Below, one piece after another: positions 7,582 to 17,052 of a stretch of DNA of 64,000 nt (position 1 is the stretch's first letter; each line of letters begins with the position of its first letter). A program made the position numbers and the translations under genes. Source of the stretch: Amycolatopsis thermophila (GTDB lineage: Bacteria > Actinomycetota > Actinomycetes > Mycobacteriales > Pseudonocardiaceae); NCBI RefSeq assembly GCF_030814215.1, contig NZ_JAUSUT010000001.1, positions 4,464,001 through 4,528,000 of the forward strand, given 5' to 3'. The notes under the pieces are model-generated. The model was not told where the DNA came from and ran no database searches. It was given only the letters and a program-made list of their open reading frames with translations.

Positions 7582-10158
7582 GTGAAGCACTGGGGGTTGC
7601 CCGCACCCTGGGCACGGGCGCCGTGGATGCTCCTGCGCCAGCCCGCGGTCGCGGTGGCCATCGCCGCCGCCGCGTTCCTCGTCGCCCTGCCCGCGGCCGC
7701 CGCGGCCCTGTTCCTGTCCGCGGCGGGCAACGCGAGCCTGCGCGACCAGATCGCGGACGCCTGCCCGGCCTACACCGGCGCCCACGTCCAGGGCGGCGTG
7801 CGGTTCGACAACGGCGGACCACCGCTCGACGAGCGGGTCCGGTCGCTGGCCGCGGAGGGGGCGACGGTGCCGCGGCTGTCCGCGCCGGTCGTCACGCTGA
7901 CCAGCCGGGCGCGCGCCGGTGACGGCACGGTCTCGCTGGTCGCCCGCGACAGGTTCGCCGACCACGTCACGGTGCTCGACGGCGGACGCGGCCCCGGCGT
8001 CTGGCTGCCCGACGGGTTCGCCGCCGAGCGCGGCATCCACGTCGGCGACCGCGTCCCGGTCAGCCAGGAGAACCACACGGTGCCGATGCCCGTCGCCGCG
8101 ATCTACCAGGACCTGCGCGCGCAGCCCGACCAGCCGTACTGGTGCGGCCTGGTCGACCTCTACCGCGGCAAGCCGCTCGGCGAGGCCGCGATCTACCCGC
8201 TGGCGCTGGTGTCGCGGGCCGATTTCGTCGACCTCGCCCGCGGCACCGGCGCCGCCGCCACCACCACGATCGAGCTGACGGTCGACGCGGACGGCCTCAC
8301 CACGGCGAACGTCGACCCCGTACTCGACGGCCTCGACCGCTTGCGCGACAACACCAACCAGGCCGCCGGGCAGTTCTCCTACGGCGTCCGGTTCGCCTCC
8401 GCCCTGCCCGCGATGGCCGAGCGGGCGGACCTGGTGGCCGGTGCGCTGACCGGCACCGTCGTGCCGCTCGCGGCAGCTGCCACGCTCGCCGGGCTGGTCG
8501 TCGCGGGCGCGGCGGGCGGGTTCTGGGTGGACCGCCGCCGCGCGGAGCTGACCGTGTTGTCGGCGCGCGGCGTCGGGCCGGTGGCGCTCGCCGGCAAGGC
8601 GGTGCTGGAGGTGGCGGCCGGCGTCGCCGCCGGTGCAGCCGGCGGCTGGTTCGCCGCCCGCGCACTCGTCGGGTCGGCCGGTCCGGGCTCCCTGGTCACG
8701 CCGGCGGCGCTGGCCGGCTCGATCGGCGCCGCCGCGGGTGCGGTCGCGGTGACCCTGGCAGCCGTGGGCCTGGTCGCCGGGCGGCGTGCGGCGCACCTGT
8801 TCGACGTGCCGCCGGCGCGGACGCGGCGCCGCCGCTGGGTGCCCTGGGAGCTGCTGCCGTTCGCCGCGGCTGTGGTGAGCTGGTTCGTCCTGGGCGACGA
8901 CGTGCAGGCCGGGCTGACCGGGAGCGCCGGCACGGTCGCCCGCGTGCCACCCCGGCTCGTGGTCGCGCCGATCCTGCTGGTCATCGCACTCGCCCTGGCC
9001 GCGGCGCGCCTCACCCGCTGGGCGCTGTCGCGCGTGCGGGCGCGCGGCGGGCCGGCGCGGACGGGCTGGTTCCTGGCGAGCCGGCGGGTGCTGGCCGGCC
9101 CGGTCGCGGCCGCCGTGCTGATCGGCGCGACCGCGGTGCCGGTGGCGCTGGCGGTGTACGGGGCGTCGGTGACCGGCTCGGTGGACCGCACGCTGCACGC
9201 CGAAGGGCAGCTGATCGTCGGCACCGACGTCGTCTTCTCACTGGACCGGCCCGCGCCCACCCCGCCCGCGCTGGCGGACCGGTCCAGCCAGGTGTCCTTC
9301 TACTCGAACGGGCACGTCGCCGGCAGCACCGTGGAGGTGCTCGGCGTCGACCCGGCCACGTTCGGCCGGGTCGCGTTCTGGGACACCGCGCTGCCCGGGC
9401 CGTCCCTGCCCGGTCTGCTCGGCCGGATGGCCGGCGGGGAACCGATCGGCCTGCTCGCCGGGCTGCCCGGCGCCGACGGCCTGTCCACTGTGGACATCGG
9501 CGGGCGCGCCGTGCCGCTCACCGTCGTCGCCGTGCCGCAGCTGCCCGGCAAGAAGTCGGGCAACCCGCTGCTGGTGGTGCGCCAGGACGTCCTGAACTCC
9601 CTCGGCCTGGCCACCCGGCCGCAACTGTGGGTGCGCGGCGACCCGGACCTGCTGCTGCCCGAGGTCGCCGCCGCCGGGCTTCCCGTGCGCACCTACGCCG
9701 AAGCCACGAACGTGACCGCGGGCGGCGTGTACTCGCCGATCACCTACACCTTCGGCTTCCTGGCGGCGGTGTCGTTGCTGTGCGGCGCGATCATCGTCGT
9801 CGGCCTGCTGCTCTACCTGACGGCCAAGGCGCGGGCCCGGCGCAGCGCCTACGTCCTGCTGCGGCGCATGTCGGTGACACCGGCCGACCACTGGCGGGCG
9901 CTGTGTTTCGAAGTGGGCGGCCTGCTGCTGGCCGGGTTCGTCGCCGGGCTGGTGCTGGCCGCGGTGGCGGTCGGCTGGACCTCCGGCGGCTACGACCTCA
10001 ACCCCGCCACCCTGCCCGGCACGTTGCTGGACGTGCCGTGGGGACTGGTCGCGGGGCTCGCCGGCGCGGCGGCGGTGACGACGGTGGTCGCGGCGGCCCT
10101 GGCGCAACGCGCGGTCTCCCGCGCCCGGCCTGCGGAGGTGCTGCGTGACGCGCGATGA
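7582..10158 (+). CDS. FtsX-like ABC transporter permease
   Basis: An 858-residue membrane protein. One helix lies near residues 17-40, an extracytoplasmic region follows, then blocks of helices in the middle and C-terminal thirds, as in large FtsX/MacB-type permeases with two core units. The C-terminal YLTAKARARRSAYVLLRRMSV loop is typical of the ATPase-contacting cytoplasmic loop. GTG at 7582 is preferred because it begins the positively charged N-terminal leader of the first helix; the open frame above it is not membrane-like. Its stop overlaps the start of the first ATPase gene by 14 bases. Such systems export lipids, lipoproteins, peptides or drugs; the cargo is unknown. Confidence 0.85.
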   Translation: MKHWGLPAPWARAPWMLLRQPAVAVAIAAAAFLVALPAAAAALFLSAAGNASLRDQIADACPAYTGAHVQGGVRFDNGGPPLDERVRSLAAEGATVPRLSAPVVTLTSRARAGDGTVSLVARDRFADHVTVLDGGRGPGVWLPDGFAAERGIHVGDRVPVSQENHTVPMPVAAIYQDLRAQPDQPYWCGLVDLYRGKPLGEAAIYPLALVSRADFVDLARGTGAAATTTIELTVDADGLTTANVDPVLDGLDRLRDNTNQAAGQFSYGVRFASALPAMAERADLVAGALTGTVVPLAAAATLAGLVVAGAAGGFWVDRRRAELTVLSARGVGPVALAGKAVLEVAAGVAAGAAGGWFAARALVGSAGPGSLVTPAALAGSIGAAAGAVAVTLAAVGLVAGRRAAHLFDVPPARTRRRRWVPWELLPFAAAVVSWFVLGDDVQAGLTGSAGTVARVPPRLVVAPILLVIALALAAARLTRWALSRVRARGGPARTGWFLASRRVLAGPVAAAVLIGATAVPVALAVYGASVTGSVDRTLHAEGQLIVGTDVVFSLDRPAPTPPALADRSSQVSFYSNGHVAGSTVEVLGVDPATFGRVAFWDTALPGPSLPGLLGRMAGGEPIGLLAGLPGADGLSTVDIGGRAVPLTVVAVPQLPGKKSGNPLLVVRQDVLNSLGLATRPQLWVRGDPDLLLPEVAAAGLPVRTYAEATNVTAGGVYSPITYTFGFLAAVSLLCGAIIVVGLLLYLTAKARARRSAYVLLRRMSVTPADHWRALCFEVGGLLLAGFVAGLVLAAVAVGWTSGGYDLNPATLPGTLLDVPWGLVAGLAGAAAVTTVVAAALAQRAVSRARPAEVLRDAR

Positions 10159-10828
10159 GCGGTCGCTGTGGTGCGAGGGCGTCGGGTACGACTACCCGAC
10201 GCCCTCGCACCACAGCGAGTCCGTGCGGGCCCTGTCCGACGTGGCGTTGTCGGTGCACCGCGGCGCGATCACCGCGGTGGTGGGCCCGTCCGGATCGGGC
10301 AAGTCGACGCTGCTGAAGATCCTGGCCTGCCTGGAACGGCCCGAGGAGGGGCGCGTGTGGATCGACGGCACGGAGGTGACCGCGTTGTCCGCGCGGGCGC
10401 GGCGCGCGATCCGCCGGGCGCGGGTGGGGTACGTGTTCCCCGACCCGGCGGACAACCTGCTCGACTACCTCACGGTCGCCGAGCACCTGGCGCTCGCCGC
10501 GCGGTTGCGCGGCCGCGACACCGGCGCCGGCCGGGTGCTCGGCACGCTCGGGCTGGAGCACCGGCGGGACCACGTGCCGCGGCGGCTCTCCGGTGGCGAG
10601 CAGCAGCGGTTGGCGCTCGCGTTCGCCGCGGTCGGTGAGCCGGCGGTGGTGGTCGCGGACGAACCGACGGCGCAGCTGGACCGCGCCTCGGCCGCCCGTG
10701 CGGTGGAGGCGTTGCGGGGACTGGCGGACCGGGGTCAGGCGGTCCTGCTCGCCACCCACGACCCGGAGGTGAGCCGGGCGGCGGACCGGGTGGTCGAACT
10801 GGTCGACGGACGGCTGGGGGAGGGCTGA
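10145..10828 (+). CDS. ABC transporter ATP-binding protein (first of two)
   Basis: A 227-residue LolD/MacB-type ATPase: Walker A GPSGSGKST, signature LSGGEQQR, Walker B VVVADEPT and switch histidine in ATHDPEV. It should power the FtsX-like permease encoded just upstream. The GTG start lies inside the permease gene (overlap 10145-10158), implying translational coupling. Two oddities: the Q-loop, normally VFQ, reads YVFPDPADN here, so the glutamine is replaced by proline; and codons 7-25 form a perfect 26-bp inverted repeat, so YPTPSHHSE is encoded by the mirror image of the DNA encoding SLWCEGVGY. Both suggest either a modified or a damaged ATPase. Confidence 0.85.
   Translation: MTRDERSLWCEGVGYDYPTPSHHSESVRALSDVALSVHRGAITAVVGPSGSGKSTLLKILACLERPEEGRVWIDGTEVTALSARARRAIRRARVGYVFPDPADNLLDYLTVAEHLALAARLRGRDTGAGRVLGTLGLEHRRDHVPRRLSGGEQQRLALAFAAVGEPAVVVADEPTAQLDRASAARAVEALRGLADRGQAVLLATHDPEVSRAADRVVELVDGRLGEG
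10163..10218. repeat. Perfect 26-bp inverted repeat with 4-base loop inside the ATPase gene
   Basis: Left arm 10163-10188, loop CGAC 10189-10192, right arm 10193-10218; every arm position pairs. The left arm begins TCGCTGTGGTGCGAGG and the right arm ends CCTCGCACCACAGCGA. It lies 18 bases after the GTG start of the ATPase gene, within the ribosome's initiation footprint. In mRNA it would be an exceptionally stable hairpin. It has no T-run, so it is unlikely to be a terminator. It could be regulatory, the product of a template-switch mutation, or an assembly fold-back. Confidence 0.9.
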
Positions 10829-11442
10829 TGCTGAGCCTGCGCGGGGTGTGCAAGAGCTACGGGGAGGCGGAGGCGCTGCGGCCGGTCGACGCCGACCTGC
10901 CGGCGGGGGAGCTGGCCGTGCTCACCGGCCCGTCCGGGTCGGGCAAGAGCACGTTGCTGATGATCGCGGGCGGCTGGGAGACGCCCGACGGGGGCGAGGT
11001 GGTGCCGAGCCCGCCGTTGCCGGACCTGCCGATGGACCGGATGTCGTGGTCCGACGTCGGTTTCGTGCCGCAGTCGATCAGCCTGTTCGAGGAGCTGACC
11101 CTCGCCGACAACCTCGCCCTCGCGCTCGGCCGCCCCGGCGGCGGGGACCTGCTGGAGGCGCTGGACCTGACCCGGCTGGCCGCCCGCCGGCCGGGCGAGG
11201 TGTCGCGGGGCGAGCAGCAGCGGGCGGCGGTGGCGCGGGCGCTGGTCGCCGCGCCGGCGCTGGTGATCGCCGACGAGCCGACGTCGCACCAGGACCACCG
11301 CCGCGCGCTGCTGGTGCTGGACGCGCTGCGGGCCGCGGCGGACCGGGGCGCGGCCGTGCTGATCGCCAGTCACGACCCGGTCGCGGTCCGGTACGCCGAC
11401 CGCGAGATCCGGCTCGGGGCGGGCAGCGTCCTGCGCGGATGA
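10828..11442 (+). CDS. ABC transporter ATP-binding protein (second of two)
   Basis: A 204-residue short ATPase with Walker A GPSGSGKST, Q-loop FVPQSISL, a diverged signature VSRGEQQR, Walker B LVIADEPT and switch histidine ASHDP. Its Q-loop glutamine is intact, unlike the first ATPase. The D-loop reads SHQD instead of SALD. The start ATG shares its A with the stop of the preceding gene (TGATG), so the three genes form one operon: permease, ATPase 1, ATPase 2. One permease with two unlike ATPases suggests a heterodimeric ATPase in which each subunit keeps part of the catalytic set; this is inference. Confidence 0.85.
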   Translation: MLSLRGVCKSYGEAEALRPVDADLPAGELAVLTGPSGSGKSTLLMIAGGWETPDGGEVVPSPPLPDLPMDRMSWSDVGFVPQSISLFEELTLADNLALALGRPGGGDLLEALDLTRLAARRPGEVSRGEQQRAAVARALVAAPALVIADEPTSHQDHRRALLVLDALRAAADRGAAVLIASHDPVAVRYADREIRLGAGSVLRG

Positions 11443-11444
11443 GC

Positions 11445-11901
11445 CGCCGCCCGGCGACCGTGGCGGTCAGGCCGGTGACGAGATCGGCGATCAGCTGTGC
11501 TCGTCGCCCGGCTCGGCGGTCTCGTACCGAGCTCCGGCGAGGGCGTTGGCGAACCTCGCCTGGCCGAGACTGTGTCGCACGCTCTCCCGGGTGTGGTCGC
11601 GGTCGCCACCGGGGATCAGATACGCCGACGACCAGGAGCCTGTCCGGACCGAGTGTCCGTCTCGCGCGTGCGGTGATCTCGGGGCCGTTCGCGGCGAGGA
11701 CCCGCGGGTACGCGGTCCAGGGAGCGGTGCATCGTGGACAGCGGGCTGCCGAACTCCCGGCCGAGCGATGCGGGCCTGCTCGGGGTAACCGACGCCCGGC
11801 CCGAGCACCAGCCGTCCCGGATGAGCCCGGGCGAGGAAGTCCGCTCCGCCGTTGCCGAGCACCGGCACTTCCGGCCGCGCCGCGGCTGCGCTGCACATCA
11901 C
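11445..11901 (-). pseudogene. Luciferase-like (LLM) flavin oxidoreductase remnant
   Basis: Read on the minus strand in several frames, pieces of one LLM-class flavin oxidoreductase appear in the right order: GNGGADFLARAHPGRLVLGPGVGYPEQA, then VLAANGPEITARARR..LLVVGV, then IPGGDRDHTRESVRHSLGQARFAN..GARYETAEP, and QLIADLVTGLTATVAG near 11450-11500. At least two frame changes separate them and no full-length frame exists. It is therefore a decayed gene. It is divergent from the LysR remnant that follows, a common arrangement for intact homologues. Confidence 0.65.
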
Positions 11902-12350
11902 CCAGCCCTCCCTGAGCCGGCAGATCCGCTCGCTCGAACGGCAGCTGGGCGCATACGGGGGCCGCCGCCCGGGCGGGCTGGCTCACCATCGGCTGCACCG
12001 TGCACCTCATCGTCACGCCCGCGGTGCGCGGAATGCATCACCAGCGCCCCGGTTCCGACGTGCGTGCCGTGCACCTGCGCCGGAACGAGGCGCGCCGACC
12101 CGCGGCCCGACGGGCGCGCCGCCCCGGACGGTCCCCTGGTCGAGACGGTCGAGGACAAAGTCGAGCTCACCGCGGGCGGCGAGGCGGTGGCCATCGTCCC
12201 CGGGCGCGGCGGGGCGGTACGGCACCGGCCCGACCACGGTCCCACTGGAGTGCGTCGAGCCGAGCCACGTCGTGCCCGCCAAGCGGGCCGGCGACCACGA
12301 CGCGGCCTTCCGCACGATCGCCGGGGCCCGTCTCACCGGCGCCCCGCCCG
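11855..12350 (+). pseudogene. LysR-family regulator remnant
   Basis: The plus strand holds fragments of a LysR regulator in order but in different frames. First comes a helix-turn-helix, GRAAAALHITQPSLSRQIRS, near 11870-11950. Next is an effector-domain piece, GWLTIGCTVHLIVTPAVRG.. VRAVHLRRNEA, near 11965-12090. Then come VEDKVELTAGGEAVAIVPG near 12150-12200 and VEPSHVVPAKRAG near 12250-12300. Much of the linker and central domain is missing. With its divergent LLM oxidoreductase remnant it marks a decayed regulator-enzyme pair. The 1-kb stretch 11443-12439 holds nothing else I can support. Confidence 0.7.
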
Positions 12351-12439
12351 CCGCCGGAAACCCGCGCCGGGCAACGGTTTCCCTGCCCGTGTGCGGGGTA
12401 TGAGGTCGGCTCACGCCGACACAGCGAGGGAACCACGCG

Positions 12440-13348
12440 ATGAAACGACAGCTCTCCCGGAGGCTGGTGGACGGCCTCGGGGTTTTCAGCATCGGACTCG
12501 GCACCGCGCAGCTGGTGGCGCCCGCCGCGCTCAACCGCCTCATCGGCGCGCGGGACGACGACCGCACCCGGGCGGTGCACCGCTGGGCGGGCGGCGCCCG
12601 CGAAGTCACCGCCGGGGTGGGCCTGGGATCGCGGCGCAACCCGGTGGGGTGGCTGTGGGCGCGGGTCGCCGGCGACGCGGTCGACCTGGGCATGCTCTCC
12701 GCGGTGCGCCGCCGCGCCGGTGATCCGGACTCGCGGCGCCGCGCCGCCGTGGCGACCGCGGCGGTGGCCGGTGTTGCCGTCGCCGACGTGGTGGCCGCGG
12801 TCGTCATCACCCGCGCCGGAAACCGCGCCCCGGTCGAGGCCGCGGCACGCATCACGGTGAACAGGCCCGTCGGCGAGGTGTACGCCGCGTGGCGGGAGCT
12901 GGAGAACCTGCCGCGCATCATGACCCACCTGGTGTCGGTGCAGCCGGTCGGCGAGGGCCGCACCCGGTGGCGCGCCCGCGGCCCGGCCGGTCTCGACATC
13001 GTGTGGCACGCCGAGATCACCAGCGACGAGCCCGGCGAGCACATCGCATGGCGGTCGGTGGACAAGGAGACCGTGCGCAACTCCGGGCGGGTCGAGTTCC
13101 GGCCCGCGCCGGGCGGGCGCGGCACCGAACTGCGCGTGCACCTGACCTACGACCCGCCGGCGGGCAAGCTCGGCGCCGCCGTCGCGAAACTCTTCGGCGA
13201 CGAGCCGTCCCAGCAGCTCCGAGACGACCTGCGGCGGTTCAAGCAGACGCTGGAGACCGGCGAGGTGGTCCGTTCCGACGGGTCACCGGGCGGGTCCGAC
13301 GCGCGCGACCACCTCACCCAGCGCCCCGGCCACCCCCTGCCCGCCTGA
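12440..13348 (+). CDS. SRPBCC-domain protein with membrane N-terminal half
   Basis: A 302-residue protein. Residues 1-130 carry hydrophobic segments with short charged breaks (VFSIGLGTAQLVAPAALNRLIG, the VAGDAVDLGMLSAV segment, and an Ala/Val-rich helix near 105-125). Residues 135-275 form a SRPBCC/cyclase-dehydrase fold: AARITVNRPVGEVYAAWRELENLPRIM, WRARGPAGLDIVWHAEI and VEFRPAPGGRGTELRVHL. SRPBCC proteins bind hydrophobic ligands in a cavity; no catalytic assignment is possible. It ends 12 bases before the zinc alcohol dehydrogenase gene, a pairing compatible with a stress or detoxification operon. Confidence 0.82.
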   Translation: MKRQLSRRLVDGLGVFSIGLGTAQLVAPAALNRLIGARDDDRTRAVHRWAGGAREVTAGVGLGSRRNPVGWLWARVAGDAVDLGMLSAVRRRAGDPDSRRRAAVATAAVAGVAVADVVAAVVITRAGNRAPVEAAARITVNRPVGEVYAAWRELENLPRIMTHLVSVQPVGEGRTRWRARGPAGLDIVWHAEITSDEPGEHIAWRSVDKETVRNSGRVEFRPAPGGRGTELRVHLTYDPPAGKLGAAVAKLFGDEPSQQLRDDLRRFKQTLETGEVVRSDGSPGGSDARDHLTQRPGHPLPA

Positions 13349-13360
13349 TCGGAGCCTGAC

Positions 13361-14536
<1,176 letters not shown>

Positions 14537-14547
14537 GTTCGGAAACC

Positions 14548-15564
14548 CTACGACGGCCGCCACCCCAGGGCGGGCCCGAGCTTCTCCGCCATGTCCGTCA
14601 GGATCTGCACGTAGTCGGCCTGCTCGAACGTGAACGGCAGGGCGAAGGCGACCTCGTCCACCTCCCGGAACGCGGCGTGTGCGTACAGCCGCTCGGCGAT
14701 CTCATCCGAGGTCCCCACCAGATCGGGAGCGAACAGCAACCGGCCGGGCCCCTGCGGCTCACGGGTCCGGGGCGTGCGTTTCTCGGCGTACTCCCGGTAC
14801 TTCGCACGCTGTGACGGCGTGGCCGAGTCGGTCGGGATCACGACCAGCCCCTGGGAGACCCGCGCCCGCTCGCCGTCCGGGTGGTGGGCCCGGAAGGTGC
14901 GGATGAGGGCGAGCTGGATCTCCGCGAAGTCCTCCGATTCCTCGGCTTTGACGACGCTGCTGGTCAGCAGGTTCATGCCGTTCTCGCCCGCCCACCGGGC
15001 GGAGCGGAGGCTTCCGCCGCCGTACCAGAGTCGCCGCGCGAGGCCGGGGGAGTGGGGCTGCACGCGATCGGAGTAGACCTCGAACCCCTCGGTGCCGCGG
15101 AAGGTCGTGACCGGCTCGCCGCGGACGGCGTCGAGGAAGCGGCGGACGCGGTCGTGGCTGAAGTCCTCCGCGTCGGCGGTGTGCGGGTACAGGGCGTGTT
15201 TGACCTGGTCCCAGTGCATCGGCGGGCCGACGGACAGGCCCGGGTTGAGGCGGCCGCCGGAGAGGATGTCGACCGTGGCGAGGTCCTCGGCCAGGCGGAG
15301 CGGGTTCTCCCAGCCGAGGGGGATGACGGCCGTCCCCAGCTCGATGCGGCGCGTGCGCTGCGAGGCGGCGGCGAGGACCGCCACGGGCGACGAGATGCCG
15401 TACTGCAGGTGCCGGTGCCGCACCCAGGCGCTGTCGAAGCCCAGCTGCTCGCCCAGTTCGATGACGCCGAGGGTCGACTCGTGCCCGGTGCGCGGATCGG
15501 CCTCGTCGAACAGGCCGATCGTGAGGAAACCCAGCTTCCGCAACGGCTGCGAGGGCAGTGGCAC
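14548..15564 (-). CDS. LLM-class flavin-dependent oxidoreductase
   Basis: A 338-residue luciferase-like monooxygenase. Visible are the N-terminal LGFLTIGLFDEADPRTGHES strand, LGFDSAWVRHRHLQYG, TRRIELGTAVIPLGWENPLR, LSGGRLNPGLSVGPP and LWYGGGSLRSARWAGENGM. These use reduced FMN to oxidise diverse small molecules. The frame runs far upstream into low-complexity GC repeats; the GTG at 15564 is chosen because GGGAGG lies just before it and the conserved sequence starts right after. No flavin reductase is adjacent. It converges with the dehydrogenase gene, stops 11 bases apart. Confidence 0.85.
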   Translation of the reverse strand: MPLPSQPLRKLGFLTIGLFDEADPRTGHESTLGVIELGEQLGFDSAWVRHRHLQYGISSPVAVLAAASQRTRRIELGTAVIPLGWENPLRLAEDLATVDILSGGRLNPGLSVGPPMHWDQVKHALYPHTADAEDFSHDRVRRFLDAVRGEPVTTFRGTEGFEVYSDRVQPHSPGLARRLWYGGGSLRSARWAGENGMNLLTSSVVKAEESEDFAEIQLALIRTFRAHHPDGERARVSQGLVVIPTDSATPSQRAKYREYAEKRTPRTREPQGPGRLLFAPDLVGTSDEIAERLYAHAAFREVDEVAFALPFTFEQADYVQILTDMAEKLGPALGWRPS

Positions 15565-15699
15565 GTGATCCTCCCGGGGTCCGGTGATCACGATTGTGGC
15601 AGCCCCGCCACCGGCGGCGCCGCGTTCCCACAGGCTGGACGCCGCACCGGGGGAGCTCGGTGAGCGGCCGCGGCCCCGGCGATCGGCTGCTGCGCCGCT

Positions 15700-16250
15700 C
15701 ACCCCGCCGCGGCCGCCGCCTGGGGGAGGGGAGCGCTGCCGGCCCGGGGGCGCGGAGCGGCTCGGCCTGCGCCGCCGCTTGGGTGGGGGGTGGCCGCGAC
15801 CGGGGTGCGCTGCCGCTCTGGGGTGGCGGGGCACCCGCCCGGGTACCGCTGCCGGCCCTGGGGTGTGCTGCCGGCCCCGGGGTGTGCTGCCGGCCCCGGG
15901 GTGTGGGGCATCCGCCGAGTACTGCCGCCGGCCCTGGGGTGCGCGGACCGGCCCGGCCCGGCCTGCATCGCCGCTTGGGCCGGGGGCGGCCGCGACCGCG
16001 GTGTGCTGCCGGCCCCGGGGTGCGGGGCACCCGCCCGGGTACTCCCGCCGGCCCTGGGGTGCGCGGAGCGGCCCGGCCTGCACCGCCGCTCGGGCGGGGG
16101 ACGGCCGCGACCGCGGTGCGCTGCCAGCCCCGGGGTGCGCTGCCGGTCTGGCGTGCGGGGCACCCGCCCCCGGTACTGCCGCCGACCGGGGATGCGCTGC
16201 CGACAGGCGGCCGGGCGGTGTTGGGCGGCGCCTCGCGCCGCCCGGATCAC
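15700..16250. repeat. GC-rich imperfect tandem repeat block
   Basis: Degenerate units of roughly 115-135 bases recur, built from a block close to GGGGCACCCGCCCGGGTACT (near 15828, 15905, 16023, 16157) followed by CCGGCCCTGGGGTG and GGCCGCGACCGCGGTG (near 15790, 15995, 16105). Open frames exist on both strands only because stop codons are rare in such DNA; the predicted peptides are low-complexity and match no family. It fills the 687-base gap between the flavin monooxygenase start and the next gene. I see no origin, IS end or RNA gene in it. Confidence 0.7.
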
Positions 16251-16251
16251 G

Positions 16252-16644
16252 TCAGCGCGCGCCGACCACGTCGGGTACGCCAGCGGCCGCCTCCATGACC
16301 GCCGGTACCTCGGCCTCGAAGCGGCTGAACTCGAACCGCACGTCGCTGCGGTCCGGGCCGCACGGGATGGCCGTGACGACGCCCGCGGTCTCCACGGCGG
16401 CGAGCTGCGCGAGCAGGCGCGCCAGCCGGTCGGGTGCGGAGGGCACCTCCTGGTCCGTCTGCACCACGGTGCGGTGCAGCGGCCCGTTGCCGGTCGGCAC
16501 CGGCAGGGCCACCGTCAGCAGCCACCGCCCCGGCTTGCCGGACAGCGACGGCGTCCGGTGGCTGCCGATCCCGACGACCTGGTCGGCCCGGACCAGCCCG
16601 TCACCGAGCGTGCGAATCCACACGTTCTCCAGCGCCATCCTCAT
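16252..16644 (-). CDS. Hypothetical protein next to MerR regulator
   Basis: A 130-residue soluble protein I do not recognise. It has an N-terminal beta-rich stretch with VRADQVVGIGSH, a PGRWLLTVALPVPT strand, then an alpha-helical middle (RLARLLAQLAAVETAG). Its start overlaps the 3' end of the MerR gene by 44 bases, so the two are translationally coupled and probably work together. GC-rich tandem repeats begin directly downstream of its stop. The frame is supported by codon bias and the overlap; function is open. Confidence 0.6.
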   Translation of the reverse strand: MRMALENVWIRTLGDGLVRADQVVGIGSHRTPSLSGKPGRWLLTVALPVPTGNGPLHRTVVQTDQEVPSAPDRLARLLAQLAAVETAGVVTAIPCGPDRSDVRFEFSRFEAEVPAVMEAAAGVPDVVGAR

Positions 16645-16975
16645 CCTCCCGTTCGGTCTCGTGATCGGTGTGCTCGCCCAGCCTGCGCCGCAACTCCCGG
16701 TTCTCGGCCCGCACCTTTGCCAGCTGGTCCTCCAGCCGGACGATCCGCTCGGCCGCCGCGAGGGTCATCCCGTCGTCGAACAGCTCGCGGACCCGCGCGG
16801 CCAGGCGCAGCTGGCGGCGCGAGTAGCGGCGGTGGCCACCGGACGAGCGGTGCGCCTGGACGACGTCGGCGGCGTCAAGGCTGCGCAGGAACGCGGGCTG
16901 CACGTCCAGCGCGTCCGCCGCCTGCCCCATCGTCCACGCGGGGTAGTCCTCGTCGTCCAACTTGTCTGTAGCCAC
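16601..16975 (-). CDS. MerR-family transcriptional regulator with C-terminal coiled coil
   Basis: A 124-residue protein. Residues 13-70 form a MerR winged helix: WTMGQAADALDVQPAFLRSL, HRSSGGHRRYSRRQLRLAARV. An amphipathic coiled coil follows (RIVRLEDQLAKVRAENRELRRRL), as expected for a MerR dimer, then a charged tail. No metal-binding cysteines are present, so it is not a classic metal sensor. The start is GTG at 16975; GGAGGT abuts it directly, so a TTG at 16960 or leaderless initiation is possible. It is divergent from the DUF6292-like gene, and the dyad at 17008-17033 lies where a MerR protein would act. Confidence 0.82.
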   Translation of the reverse strand: MATDKLDDEDYPAWTMGQAADALDVQPAFLRSLDAADVVQAHRSSGGHRRYSRRQLRLAARVRELFDDGMTLAAAERIVRLEDQLAKVRAENRELRRRLGEHTDHETEREDEDGAGERVDSHAR

Positions 16976-17001
16976 ACCTCCAGTGTATCTGCGCCATCGC
17001 C

Positions 17002-17033
17002 TTGACTCAATCTACAGTCACGACTATAGATTG
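17002..17033 (+). promoter_or_regulatory. MerR-type promoter: dyad between -35 and -10
   Basis: TTGACT at 17002-17007 is a -35 candidate. TATAGA at 17025-17030 (17-base spacer) or TAGATT at 17027-17032 (19-base spacer) is the -10. Between them sits an inverted repeat with 12-base arms, CAATCTACAGTC (17008-17019) and GACTATAGATTG (17022-17033), with one mismatch. A dyad between -35 and -10 with a long spacer is the hallmark of promoters that MerR proteins untwist. It drives the DUF6292-like gene, 20 bases before its ATG. Confidence 0.7.
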
Positions 17034-17052
17034 GCTACGGAGGTGACGGCAG

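Noticed and set aside
15790-16971. Proline/arginine-rich protein across the GC repeat block
   Set aside because: The frame is open only because stops are rare in the repeats; it runs through the MerR operon on the other strand and has no domain.
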